Below are positions 12,336 through 20,766 of a stretch of DNA of 64,000 bases, piece by piece. The DNA comes from Mycoplasma haemocanis str. Illinois. Lineage in GTDB: Bacteria; Bacillota_I; Bacilli_A; Mycoplasmatales; Mycoplasmoidaceae. The number at the start of each line of letters is the position of its first letter. The first letter of the stretch is position 1. The notes under the pieces were generated by a model. It was given only the letters and a program-made list of their open reading frames with translations, made no database searches and was not told the origin of the DNA. The stretch covers positions 186,001 through 250,000 of the forward strand of contig NC_016638.1 in NCBI RefSeq assembly GCF_000238995.1. The letters run 5' to 3'. Made by a program: the position numbers and the translations under genes.

Positions 12336-15227
12336 ATGTCTTACAAAAATTTTCTATTCTTTAAGAGAACGGCAGTCCTGTTATCCCCTTTATTTTTATT
12401 TACTCTAGTCTCTAAGGAACTCGCTTTCAATTCTTCCTCATTAAATATATTCTCCATATCTAGTTTTTTAGATTCTGAATCAGATAAGGACTCTGTTAAG
12501 AATTTATATACACTTCTCTCTAGTAAGAATACTTCTCCAGATGTAAAAGACTATGGATCTTTAATAATTAAGAAGTTAGATGATAATGAAGAATATTGGA
12601 TAGAGCAAAACAACCCTTTCTCTTCCATCAGCCACAGTCACGACTACAAGTTTAAAGAGTTATCTTTAGATTCTTCTGATAATAAGTACACATTAACTAA
12701 AGACAAATATGAGCAAGAACTGAATCTTAAGGAAGTTGGAAATCCTAATTTATTAACAGTCTTTGATCTTTCATTTAGTGCCGGAATTCCTATCCAATTA
12801 ACTCACGTATTTCCCTTTTCCGATCTAGTTTCTTCCTATGAAAAAACCTATCCTTTAATAAATTTAAAAAGTAAATCAAGTTCTTCCCATTTAGAAAGTC
12901 ATCAACTTAAATTAACAAAAGACGTTTCCCAACAATCAGTCTCCATAGAAATCATTAAAGGTAATTCTGGAGGGAGTGATTTAGCTAGCTTAGCTATCAA
13001 ATCTTTCTATGTTTTATTCAACGATGATCCTCCCCAAGACCCCAAGAAATACTTTTCGAATGATGTGTCTAACGGTGTCACATCAGGAGTATATGAGAAT
13101 CCTTTTAAAAAAGTGTTTCTTGATAGATGATCCTCATCCTCATCCTCAGAAGCACAATATGAATTTAATACTTCCCAAGATAGCTTCTGGAAATCTAATT
13201 GTGTAGATCCCTATAAAGTTTCAGGATTTATAGACACATCTGTTGTTTCTTCAAACTCAACCTCTACTACTTCAAATCCATCCACACAATCCACAAAAAT
13301 AAAGCAGCAATTAAGTTCATTTTATGAGTGAAGAGCTTCAGTTGGATCTAAGGTTAAAGCAAATCAACAATATTATTATCAACAGATAAATAATGCGGGA
13401 GAATATATTCCTTCTTCCGATTATGATAAGAAGACTCCCTGCGAGAAGTTAGATAGTGAAACTAAGGAAAAGTTGGGGGAGTATGCTGGGGATAGTGTCA
13501 CAGGAAAATCATGAGATCGTGAAGAAGTTAAGAATGTCGATAAATCTTTAATTCCAAAACCTTTAAAGGATGAAATTAACTCACCCTCACCCTCACCCGG
13601 AAATTATCCCAAATATAAATTAGTACAGAGCTCCTTTAGAGCCTGAGGAAATGCCTATAGTAGATCTGATTTAAAGGGTTCTGATATTAAAAAGAAGGGA
13701 ATTTATAGCTCTTCTTTTGAAGAGGCTGTTCAGAGTTCTCATGACTTTACCATAACTATAAAGAAAGATAAATTAAAGAGCAAGTTAATTGAACATGATT
13801 CTCTTAAAAAGCAAAAGGACAGTAAATCTCTACAAGAAAGACCGGAGATTTCCTCAATGATGGAGGTCTATTATCCTCTATCTTTTAGCTTTTATGATCC
13901 AATTTCCAATTACTTTAAAAAGCGTAGTCTGTATCTAAAGACGGAACTTGATTTAAGTTACCTGTTTTACCAAGACTCATTCGAGAAGGAGGTCTTTGCA
14001 TATGACATATCCTCTGAGAATGGAGAGATAGGTTATGACTATGGAGGATTAGAAGTTTTTAATACCTCCAGAAAGACTTCATATGGATTGAGTGGTAAAC
14101 TGCAATTCATTGCTGGCCTATCCTTAAGTAAGGAGAAAGATTTAAAGATTAATTTAAAGACTAAAGTTAGTGGATTTGTCAATACTAAGAATCCGTGTGT
14201 AGATTTAAGACATAGACTTTACAAGATCTCCTCCTCCTCCTCCGACCAAGATCCCAAATTCGAGTGTAGCAATAGCAATACTGGATGAAAGTATAGGGAC
14301 TATATTCACATCCCCTCTTTCTTAACTATTTCTTTAGACAGAGAGCCAGAAGTATCATCTTTTTATTTAGATAAGTCTTTTAAATCCACTTCGCCAGAGA
14401 CTTTGAAGAAATTTAAGGATAATTTAGATAAACGAAAAATAAAGAAAGTTGTGGAAACTGATTCTTCAAACGACGGAGAAATTTACTTTGAAAGACTAGG
14501 GGCTGCCGATTCCATCATAACATCTCATAGTAACGATTCACAAACACAAGTTACCACTAGCGGTTGATTAGGAAGTACTCAAAATCAGTACATATATTAT
14601 TACGCTCCCAGAAAGCAAACTAATAGTATGGATGTGGATGGTAAGAAATTAGATGAACTTGTTATTCACATAAGCGGAGCTAAAACCATATTAAGTCGTT
14701 TCTTCTACTCAGGACATTTCAATACTAAGAGCACTGTTTGTATTAATGATTCTGATTCTGGAGGATCTCAAGAATGTGGAAATGGAATAAAGTACAAAAC
14801 CTCTCATAAAGATAAAAATCCATCGGAGATGTTGGATCATGAAGGCTCTCAAAAAATAACTATTAAATGAAGTTCATTAAACAATGCTTCCCAAGAAAGT
14901 AGTGCAAAGGAGATTAAGTTTAGGTTCGTTTTAAATGTGCATGGGGATAGTTTGACATTTGAAAATAATAAAAGTAAATATGAATTCCTTTTAAAAGATG
15001 ATTCTCAAGATCCAACATCACAATCACAAATACCAAGCAATTCTTTCCTAGCGGTTTGATACTCAATAAAGTTGTGAAAGCAAGGTAATAAGCTTCACTA
15101 TGTAACTATGCTTAGACCTATTAGTTTGGTATCTGAGCCCATAAAAAACAGTACAGCACATAAAATATCTGGTTCTGCCGGTAGTGCGGGATTTGAAATT
15201 AGTAAATTAGAGTTTATGTACTCCTAA
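12336..15227 (+). CDS. Large putative secreted/surface protein, paralog 3 of 3
   Basis: A 963-residue paralog with an ATG start that anchors the start choice for the other two. The N-terminal hydrophobic segment (A-V-L-L-S-P-L-F-L-F-T-L-V) is followed by E-L-A-F-N-S as in the siblings. It is open to TAA at 15225-15227 with UGA as Trp. Conserved Cys and the C-terminal S-A-G-S-A-G-F-E-I-S-K are kept. The centre is copied from, or into, paralog 2, and about 130 bp near the 3' end (from ~15060) are also nearly identical to paralog 2 (~12140-12275), while the segment between is diverged. The 3' end overlaps the convergent small membrane protein by 21 bp. Confidence 0.82.
13131..13148 (+). repeat. 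Ser-coding repeat (tcctca)x3
   Basis: Three perfect tcctca units after F-L-D-R-W in paralog 3. This is the counterpart of the repeats at 7202 and 10216, with a different copy number and a variant unit. Confidence 0.8.
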
Positions 15228-15569
15228 TAGTCTTTCTCAAAGGTTAACTTTGCCGATAAAGTAAGAAATTATTGATATAGATTTATTTCCTATTTCATCT
15301 GATAAGAGAAGTAAGTACCCACCCCTTTTAAACTGGATATCAATTATCCTTCTCCACTCTTTATTTCCATCTTTGTAGTATTCAAATCAGCTATTTATTC
15401 TAGGTTTTAGCTTCTTAAAACTATTAACTGATAAAGATAATTGAGAGATCTTTCCATCCACATTAACTAATTGATTAATTTCGTAATTATCTATAGTTAT
15501 TAGAAAGCTAATAGAAATGAAGAATACGATCAATACACAAAAGATGGATAACTTAAGTGATATGGTCAT
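15207..15569 (-). CDS. Small one-TM protein paired with the C39 ABC exporter
   Basis: This 120-residue protein has a hydrophobic helix at about residues 7-27 (F-C-V-L-I-V-F-F-I-S-I-S-F-L-I) and then a soluble, probably extracellular domain ending in R-L-L-G-V-H-K-L. It overlaps the end of the exporter gene by 17 bp on the same strand, so the two are very likely co-translated. The layout resembles the short membrane partner (membrane-fusion or accessory protein) of peptide exporters, but it is much smaller than an HlyD-type protein and I see no defining motif. Two UGA codons are read as Trp. The role as an accessory is inferred from position. Confidence 0.7.
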
Positions 15570-17550
15570 TTAAGTTGATGTGGTGGGGAAAGTATTCTTT
15601 GAACTCCACCTCATGCTCACTGCATATTAAGAAGTTATTTCGCATTAGTATGGGAAACAGTTTCTTGAATATTTCCAATCTATGGAAATAGTTAATATGG
15701 GATGTCACTTCATCCAGAAGAAGGATTTTTTTGGAATAAGGTATTAGATTTATCAGGTTAAGAAGCTGCTTCTGTCCTGAGCTAACCCTACGACCGTTTA
15801 TTTCTCCCAATATTGGAAGATTCATCTGTTCACATATATCTATCAATTCTTTTTTCTCGTATGGACAGAGAGAGGATAGGCATTTAGATATATTTATACT
15901 TTCTATTCAGCTATTACTAGGTTGATAGATTATTTGTCTATGGAATCCTTTACTTTCTAGTGATTCATGAGATTCTTCATCAAAGAATATATGATTTGGA
16001 AGGGTAGAGATCTTATTGCTTATTAATTGGTATAAAGTAGTCTTTCCCGTTCCCGAGTCTCCATATATGAATGTGTTTCTGGGTATTTTCAAATTCAGGT
16101 TTGTAAATAAACTGGATTCGGAATTGAAGTAATTTAAGTGATGGATAATGATCTCGGAGGGAAGAGATCATTCCTCTTTAGTTGGCTCTATTGAGTCGGT
16201 GTTTAGTAGGTGGAAATATATATTTTTGGAGTATAGATAAGTCGTTCTAAAGAAGTAAAAGTCAATTAGGTGAGATATGGATTTACTTATTTGAGAATAG
16301 AAGAGAGCTATGGTTATGAAGTAACCAAAGTTGATGATTTTGTTGAATAGCAGATAGGCTAATGTTAAGTACAGGAGAAGTTGAAGCAGGTTATTTCAGA
16401 AGCTTACTACTCCAGATATGAGATCTTTTCTAGAATTAATTTTTTGATTAAGTATTAGTTCTTTTAGGAAGCTTTCTTTGAATGCATGCCCAAGAGAACT
16501 TAGCTTTTCTATATTAGATTCTTTCTTTAGGAATTCATAGAAGTCGTAATTGGACTTTTTATTTTCATTTTGTATATTTAGGAGTTTAGGAATATTACTT
16601 TTATGCTCTTCCGATAGAAGCTTAAGTTCTCCCCATTTAATGGAGAATGAAATAGCTATTAAACCTAGAAATATAGGGTGTATGAATGCTAGGAATATCG
16701 AAAGTCCTAAAAGTATTATTAGATTAAGTATTCACTTGTTTACGTATTCTGAATAGTAAGAAGCTATATTGTCTATATAGTTCCGAATTAATAGGATTTG
16801 ATCCTTTCCAGACTTTTGAAAGAAGCTGTTTTTCTTCCATTGAAAGGAATTTATTAATTTTTGAAAAAGTAGTTTGGAATAGTGCTCTTTGTTCTTGAGG
16901 ATTACACACTTCTTAATATATTCTCCAAAATTGATAATTCCATAACTAGATACTAGGATAATTATGATTCCTCCTAGATGGATAATGGGGTAGTTATTTA
17001 CTATGTGGTTAAAGCCATATTGGGTGGAGAATCCTGTTATTAGAGTTAATGTGAATATGGCTAAGTCTATTAAAGAAGATGTCTTTATCGTTTCTAAGTC
17101 ATAAAGACTACCTTGTCCCTCCGTTTTCTTAAGTATTGGACAAACTTTCTTATCGCATCGGATTGTGATGAATACGTTTAGGTATAGATCTTTGAATTCG
17201 GGATACTTAATACTTATCCTTCCCAGATGGGAGTCAAATAGTGTAACTTCTGATGAATTCTTTTTAGCGATTACGTAGTGATAAAGGTTGTTGGATTTTA
17301 TTAAGAGTACAAAGTATTCTTGAGTTTGGTGGCTTTGAAATTCTTCAAGATCCATTTCATAGGACTCTAAAGTGATTCCATAATACTTATTGAGAACTTC
17401 CAGATCCAAGATGGATAGCCCTTCTTCATTTAAATTAGCCTTACTGCATAATTCTTCTCTACTTATCTCTTCACCATAAAAGTGATATATTAAAGACTGA
17501 GTTACGGATATTCCGCAATCGTTATCATTATTCTGTTTGTAAATTTTCAA
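15553..17550 (-). CDS. Peptidase-C39 ABC exporter (bacteriocin/peptide processing transporter)
   Basis: A 665-residue protein in family order: C39 peptidase, membrane domain, ATPase. The peptidase has N-D-C-G with Cys12, H91 in L-Y-H-Y-V and D106 in L-F-D-S-H, the expected catalytic triad. Several membrane helices follow (about 17100-16250). The nucleotide-binding domain has Walker A G-D-S-G-T-G-K-T-T, a signature-like S-S-G-Q-K-Q and Walker B K-I-L-L-L-D-E. Family members cut the leader of a small peptide after Gly-Gly and pump the peptide out. The start is TTG. It is divergent from the 17556 gene with a 5-bp gap. The signature lacks the second Gly of L-S-G-G-Q. No double-Gly substrate is evident nearby. 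Confidence 0.88.
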
Positions 17551-17555
17551 ATCCT

Positions 17556-17861
17556 ATGTTTGGACCCAAGTCCTACGAGACTTTAATATTTGAGAAAACT
17601 AAGACTTGGTGGGAGTGTTTGCATAAACTTCATATGCCTGAATTACGCTCTAAGCTTTCTAAGAATGAACTTAAGTACCTAGTTTTTTATATGCAGGAAA
17701 TAGAGATTACGGTTAGATCTATGCAAGAGCAAGAGAGGACTCCTTTGGAAAGCATGATCGATTTTCAAAGATTAAGAAGGTACTTCTTTAGAGAGAATCG
17801 TTATAGATATGGAGTAAAGTTAACAGATGAGCAAGTGGATGATTTATTGAAAATTCCTTAA
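17556..17861 (+). CDS. Hypothetical 101-residue protein
   Basis: I do not recognise this gene. It encodes a charged, probably cytoplasmic helical protein rich in Glu, Arg and Lys, with no membrane segment. Features are W-W-E-C-L-H-K-L-H near residue 18, a central stretch R-S-M-Q-E-Q-E-R and a C-terminal R-Y-F-F-R-E-N-R-Y-R-Y-G-V-K-L-T-D-E-Q. It starts with ATG, 5 bp from the divergent exporter start. It has no UGA codon, so its frame is open under either code. Confidence 0.65.
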   Translation: MFGPKSYETLIFEKTKTWWECLHKLHMPELRSKLSKNELKYLVFYMQEIEITVRSMQEQERTPLESMIDFQRLRRYFFRENRYRYGVKLTDEQVDDLLKIP

Positions 17862-17876
17862 TTGAATCTTTATAAT
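17847..17876 (+). promoter_or_regulatory. Sigma-70-like promoter for the Cys-rich gene
   Basis: TTGAAA at 17847-17852, 18 bases, then TATAAT at 17871-17876. The start codon follows 25 bases later. The -35 lies inside the end of the upstream gene. This suggests independent transcription of the Cys-rich gene. Confidence 0.5.
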
Positions 17877-17900
17877 ATAATCGGGAAAAAATAAAATCAC

Positions 17901-18053
17901 ATGAGTATAAATTGTTCTTGTGGTTGCCACGTGTGTGTTTGCAGTTGTGGCTCTTGCGGTATAAGTTCCTGCCCCTGTTGTTGTCATTCTAAACACAGTT
18001 GCAGCTGTAAGTGCTCTTCCTGTACATCATTCTGTGGTAACTGCTGTAAATAA
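17901..18053 (+). CDS. 50-residue protein with 18 cysteines
   Basis: This short ORF has ATG, 50 codons and TAA, and encodes M-S-I-N-C-S-C-G-C-H-V-C and onward. Eighteen of 50 residues are Cys, mostly as C-x-C, C-x-x-C and C-C-C, with two His, four other charged residues at most, and no Trp or Leu. The composition resembles metallothioneins or other metal-cluster peptides. A secreted disulfide-rich peptide exported by the neighbouring C39 transporter is a weaker possibility, since there is no leader or Gly-Gly site. A promoter-like TTGAAA/TATAAT sits just upstream. The perfect Cys patterning over the whole length makes a chance ORF unlikely. Confidence 0.75.
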   Translation: MSINCSCGCHVCVCSCGSCGISSCPCCCHSKHSCSCKCSSCTSFCGNCCK

Positions 18054-18100
18054 GTAGTTTCTTAGAGATAAATATTTTTAAATAATCTGTAATTTTCCGT

Positions 18101-18106
18101 TATAAT
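18101..18106 (+). promoter_or_regulatory. TATAAT -10 element upstream of the 18121 gene
   Basis: A perfect TATAAT lies 14 bases before the TTG start at 18121 in a 67-bp AT-rich gap after the Cys-rich gene. No convincing -35 is seen. Transcription would start at or very near the start codon. Confidence 0.4.
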
Positions 18107-18120
18107 TAATAGCGGATTTA

Positions 18121-18567
18121 TTGTTATTTAAAAATCGTAATGTATTCTTTCGAAGACAAGGGAGTATAGTCTTTTCAAGAGAATTCTTGAGTCTAGAGTA
18201 CTTTTATGTACTCTTAGTTTTTGCTATATTTTTATTTGTATTATTACGACTTCTAAGAAGAGATAATTACGTTTGCAATCACAGCTTTCGTAATTTTTCG
18301 GGACTCAAGAATATTCTTAATTTTTTAGGTTTAGAGCTTGACATTGACTTTAAACCTGATAAAGTTCAGATTTCTACGAGAAGAGGTAAGTTCTCCGAAT
18401 GTATTCGTTGGTTATTTAGAGCATTAGCTGCCTTTGCAACTTGCTCCTGATTGTCCTTATTTTTCTCCAAACTTAGACGATATCTATCCGATCTTATCTT
18501 TTCTTGTAAGAGATGTAGCTCCATATATTCGTTGACTCCAAAGGAAGATTTGGAATATCTCATATAG
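18121..18567 (+). CDS. Hypothetical membrane-anchored protein upstream of sufU
   Basis: A 148-residue protein, TTG start. A strong hydrophobic helix (F-Y-V-L-L-V-F-A-I-F-L-F-V-L-L) lies at about residues 28-45, followed by a basic segment and a soluble domain with two Cys pairs (C-K-R-C near the end). One UGA is Trp. The stop codon abuts the sufU ATG with no gap, so it is likely in the same transcript. An ORF on the opposite strand (18366-18692) is rejected because it runs across the sufU start. Function is unknown. Confidence 0.55.
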
Positions 18568-18963
18568 ATGTCTAGACTTGAGATCTTTAGACTATTCAGG
18601 TCTGATAAGTACCTAAGTAAGGAAGAATATAATGGCTCTGATTTGGTTAATGGAAATGGTTGTAATGATTGGTGTAATATCAACTTTTCCAATACTGGAA
18701 AGATTGAGAATTTAAAATTTGATCATAGAGGTTGTATTATCTCTAGAGCCTCCATAAATGCTTTATTGGAAGCCATATCTAATAAGACCGTTTCTGAAGC
18801 TAAAGAAATACTTCTTAATTACAAATCTATGATTATGGGAGGTAGTTATGAATCCTTAAGTGATGAGCTTTTATTATTTAAGAGGATTGCCAAATATTCT
18901 TCTAGAAGAAGTTGTCTATTGGTAGGTTGTGATTTTCTTCTTAAGCGTTTAGATGAATCCTAA
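18568..18963 (+). CDS. sufU: SufU/NifU-like Fe-S cluster scaffold
   Basis: The 131-residue protein shows the layout of SufU: C-N-D-W-C near residue 32, then F-D-H-R-G-C-I-I-S-R-A-S near residue 53 (matching G-C-x-I-x-x-A-S) and S-C-L-L-V-G near residue 118. The three Cys sites fit the zinc or Fe-S ligands of the scaffold. In the family it accepts sulfur from the cysteine desulfurase SufS, whose gene lies 1.8 kb downstream past a tRNA cluster. It overlaps nfo by 11 bp. Sequence is fairly divergent from canonical SufU. Confidence 0.8.
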   Translation: MSRLEIFRLFRSDKYLSKEEYNGSDLVNGNGCNDWCNINFSNTGKIENLKFDHRGCIISRASINALLEAISNKTVSEAKEILLNYKSMIMGGSYESLSDELLLFKRIAKYSSRRSCLLVGCDFLLKRLDES

Positions 18964-19882
18964 ATTATTATTAGGATCTCATATTTCTTTAAACAAATCT
19001 GCTAGATATCTTTTAGGCTCGGTAGAGGAAACTATTAGGAATGGAGCAGATGTCTTCATGATCTTTACAGGGCCACCACAGAATAAAAATAGAGTCTCTG
19101 TAGAGGATCTCTATCTGGATGAAGCTTTAGAGTTAGCTAGGAAGAATAATATTTCCTTTTCTAATTGCGTAGTTCATGCTCCTTATATAGTTAACTTAGC
19201 TAATCCTAAGCCCGAGAATCAGGACTTTATGGTGGATTTTTTAGTGGAGGAAGTTTATAGAACTCATAAAATCGGTATCCCCTACATTGTATTGCATCCG
19301 GGATTTCACGTTGATCAGAGCTTAGAGGAGGGAATAAAGAGATTAATTATTAATTTAAGGGAAGTCTTGAGGAGATGTGAAGATAAAAATGTATTTATAT
19401 GTTTAGAGACTATGGCTGGTAAAAAGAATCAGATAGGGAAAACATTAGAAGAGATAGCGGATATTATTGACGGATGCGATAAGAATGTTAAGTTGGGAGT
19501 ATGTTTGGATACTGTCCATTTACACGATGCCGGTTATGACTTATCCTTAAGAAAGGAATTCTTTGAGCATTTTGATAGGATCATTGGTCTAGAAAGAATA
19601 AAAGTTTTACATTTGGGAGACTCTATGAATGTTAAGGGCTCTAAGAAGGATAGGCATGCTAATTTGGAATATGGACGTATAGGGTTTAAAATCTTGATGG
19701 AGTGAGCTTATGATCCTATATTTAGGAATATTCCTATAATAGTAGAGACTCCATATTGGCGTGAAGGTAAGAAATTAGTTTCTCCGTATAAGCATGAAAT
19801 AAGGTTAATTAGGAATAGAATATGGGAGCCTATTCCAGAGGAGAAATACATACCTATATTTAGTCGTTTTAATAATATATAG
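18953..19882 (+). CDS. nfo: Endonuclease IV (AP endonuclease)
   Basis: A 309-residue base-excision repair enzyme that cuts DNA 5' of abasic sites. It has the TIM-barrel metal-site motifs: G-S-H-I-S near residue 7, V-V-H-A-P-Y near residue 73, Y-I-V-L-H-P-G near residue 115, L-E-T-M-A-G near residue 149, C-L-D-T-V-H near residue 184, H-L-G-D-S-M near 220 and a terminal V-E-T-P. A UGA near 19703 is Trp. A little longer than the ~285 usual. It overlaps sufU and ends 10 bp before tRNA-Cys. Confidence 0.95.
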
Positions 19883-19892
19883 GGGATAGAAT

Positions 19893-19966
19893 GGTGTCTT
19901 AGCCAAGAGGAAAGGCCTGGAGCTGCAACCTCCATATCGTCAGTTCGAGTCTGACAGACACCTCCA
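19893..19966 (+). tRNA. tRNA-Cys (GCA)
   Basis: Acceptor ggtgtct pairs with agacacc. Anticodon stem tggag/ctcca encloses loop ctgcaac, anticodon GCA. T arm gtcag-ttcgagt-ctgac. CCA is encoded. First of eight tRNAs. Confidence 0.93.
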
Positions 19967-19968
19967 TA

Positions 19969-20045
19969 CTGTCTATAGCTCAACCGGATAGAGCATTAGC
20001 TTGCGGAGCTAAAGGTTATAAGTTCGAGTCTTATTAGGCAGGCCA
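19969..20045 (+). tRNA. tRNA-Arg (GCG)
   Basis: Acceptor ctgtcta pairs with taggcag using wobbles. Anticodon stem ttagc/gctaa encloses ttgcgga, anticodon GCG. T arm ataag-ttcgagt-cttat; CCA encoded. GCG rather than the common ACG is a notable choice for CGN reading. Confidence 0.85.
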
Positions 20046-20050
20046 GTTTG

Positions 20051-20127
20051 CGGGATATAGCTTAGCTTGGTAGAGCGCTTGCTTTGGGAGCAAGAGGTCA
20101 CAGGTTCGAATCCTGTTATCCCGACCA
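20051..20127 (+). tRNA. tRNA-Pro (TGG)
   Basis: Acceptor cgggata/tatcccg, anticodon stem cttgc/gcaag with loop tttggga, T arm caggttcgaatcctg, CCA encoded. Confidence 0.95.
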
Positions 20128-20131
20128 CTTA

Positions 20132-20208
20132 GGCAGGATACCTCAGCTGGCTAGAGGGCTCGGTTCATACCCGAGATGTCGTGGGTTCGAGCCCCACTCC
20201 TGCTACCA
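20132..20208 (+). tRNA. tRNA-Met, elongator (CAT)
   Basis: Acceptor ggcagga/tcctgct, anticodon stem ctcgg/ccgag with loop ttcatac, CCA encoded. The anticodon arm matches mycoplasma elongator Met. A lysidine-type Ile tRNA cannot be fully excluded. Confidence 0.85.
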
Positions 20209-20210
20209 TA

Positions 20211-20299
20211 GGAAGCTTACCCAAGCGGTTGAAGGGGTCAGTCTTGAAAACTGAGAGGCATTAACGTGCGCGGGGGTTCGAATCCCTCAGCTTCCACCA
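20211..20299 (+). tRNA. tRNA-Ser (TGA)
   Basis: Acceptor ggaagct/agcttcc, anticodon stem tcagt/actga with loop cttgaaa, and a long variable arm typical of Ser. CCA encoded. Confidence 0.95.
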
Positions 20300-20351
20300 T
20301 TTATTTGTCCTAACCCAGTTCATTTATGATATAAGGGTAAAGACACCTTAG

Positions 20352-20429
20352 CGCGGGGTGGAGCAGTTTGGTTAGCTCGTCAGGCTCATAATCTGAAGGT
20401 CGTAGGTTCAAATCCTACCCCCGCTACCA
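20352..20429 (+). tRNA. tRNA-fMet (CAT)
   Basis: The acceptor cgcgggg with 3' ccccgct leaves the first pair unmatched (C-T), the mark of initiator tRNA. Anticodon loop ctcataa, T arm gtaggttcaaatcctac, CCA encoded. A 52-bp gap precedes it with a possible -10 (TATGAT at 20325-20330). Confidence 0.9.
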
Positions 20430-20433
20430 TTTA

Positions 20434-20510
20434 GGGCTTTTAGTGTAGTGACCTAACACACCACACTGTCACTGTGGAGATCACGGGTTTGAATCCCGTA
20501 AGGCCCGCCA
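20434..20510 (+). tRNA. tRNA-Asp (GTC)
   Basis: Acceptor gggcttt/aaggccc, anticodon stem ccaca/tgtgg with loop ctgtcac, T arm acgggtttgaatcccgt, discriminator G, CCA encoded. Confidence 0.93.
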
Positions 20511-20517
20511 TAACAGA

Positions 20518-20593
20518 GGCTTTATAGCTCAGTCGGTAGAGCAACGGTCTGAAGAACCGTGTGTCGGTGGTTCGATTCCGCCTAAAGCCACCA
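20518..20593 (+). tRNA. tRNA-Phe (GAA)
   Basis: Acceptor ggcttta/taaagcc, anticodon stem acggt/accgt with loop ctgaaga, CCA encoded. Last of the cluster; rpmG starts 13 bp later. Confidence 0.95.
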
Positions 20594-20606
20594 TTGCTTA
20601 TTTCTC

Positions 20607-20765
20607 ATGCCAAAATTAAAGATTAGGTTTAAATGTTCTGAGTGCTCTAATATAGGGTATCTTTCTGCTAAAAATCCAAAGAATACTACCGAGAAGTTAG
20701 AGCTTAATAAGTACTGTAAATGGTGCAAGAAGAGTATTCTTCATAAAGAAGTAAAGGTTAAGTAG
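20607..20765 (+). CDS. rpmG: Ribosomal protein L33
   Basis: A 52-residue protein of the large subunit. K-I-R-F-K-C-S-E-C near the N-terminus and Y-C-K-W-C-K-K-S later give the paired C-x-x-C zinc-binding pattern of the zinc-containing L33 form. Length is typical (49-55). It starts 13 bp after tRNA-Phe, and its end overlaps the probable start of sufS. Confidence 0.93.
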   Translation: MPKLKIRFKCSECSNIGYLSAKNPKNTTEKLELNKYCKWCKKSILHKEVKVK

Positions 20766-20766
20766 T

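Noticed and set aside
17901..18053. Classic double-glycine bacteriocin precursor
   Set aside because: No leader and no Gly-Gly site; Cys starts at residue 5, so the C39 peptidase has no visible cut point.
18366..18692. 108-codon ORF on the minus strand
   Set aside because: It overlaps the sufU start and the upstream membrane gene, has no family motif and no UGA extension; the plus-strand genes explain the region.
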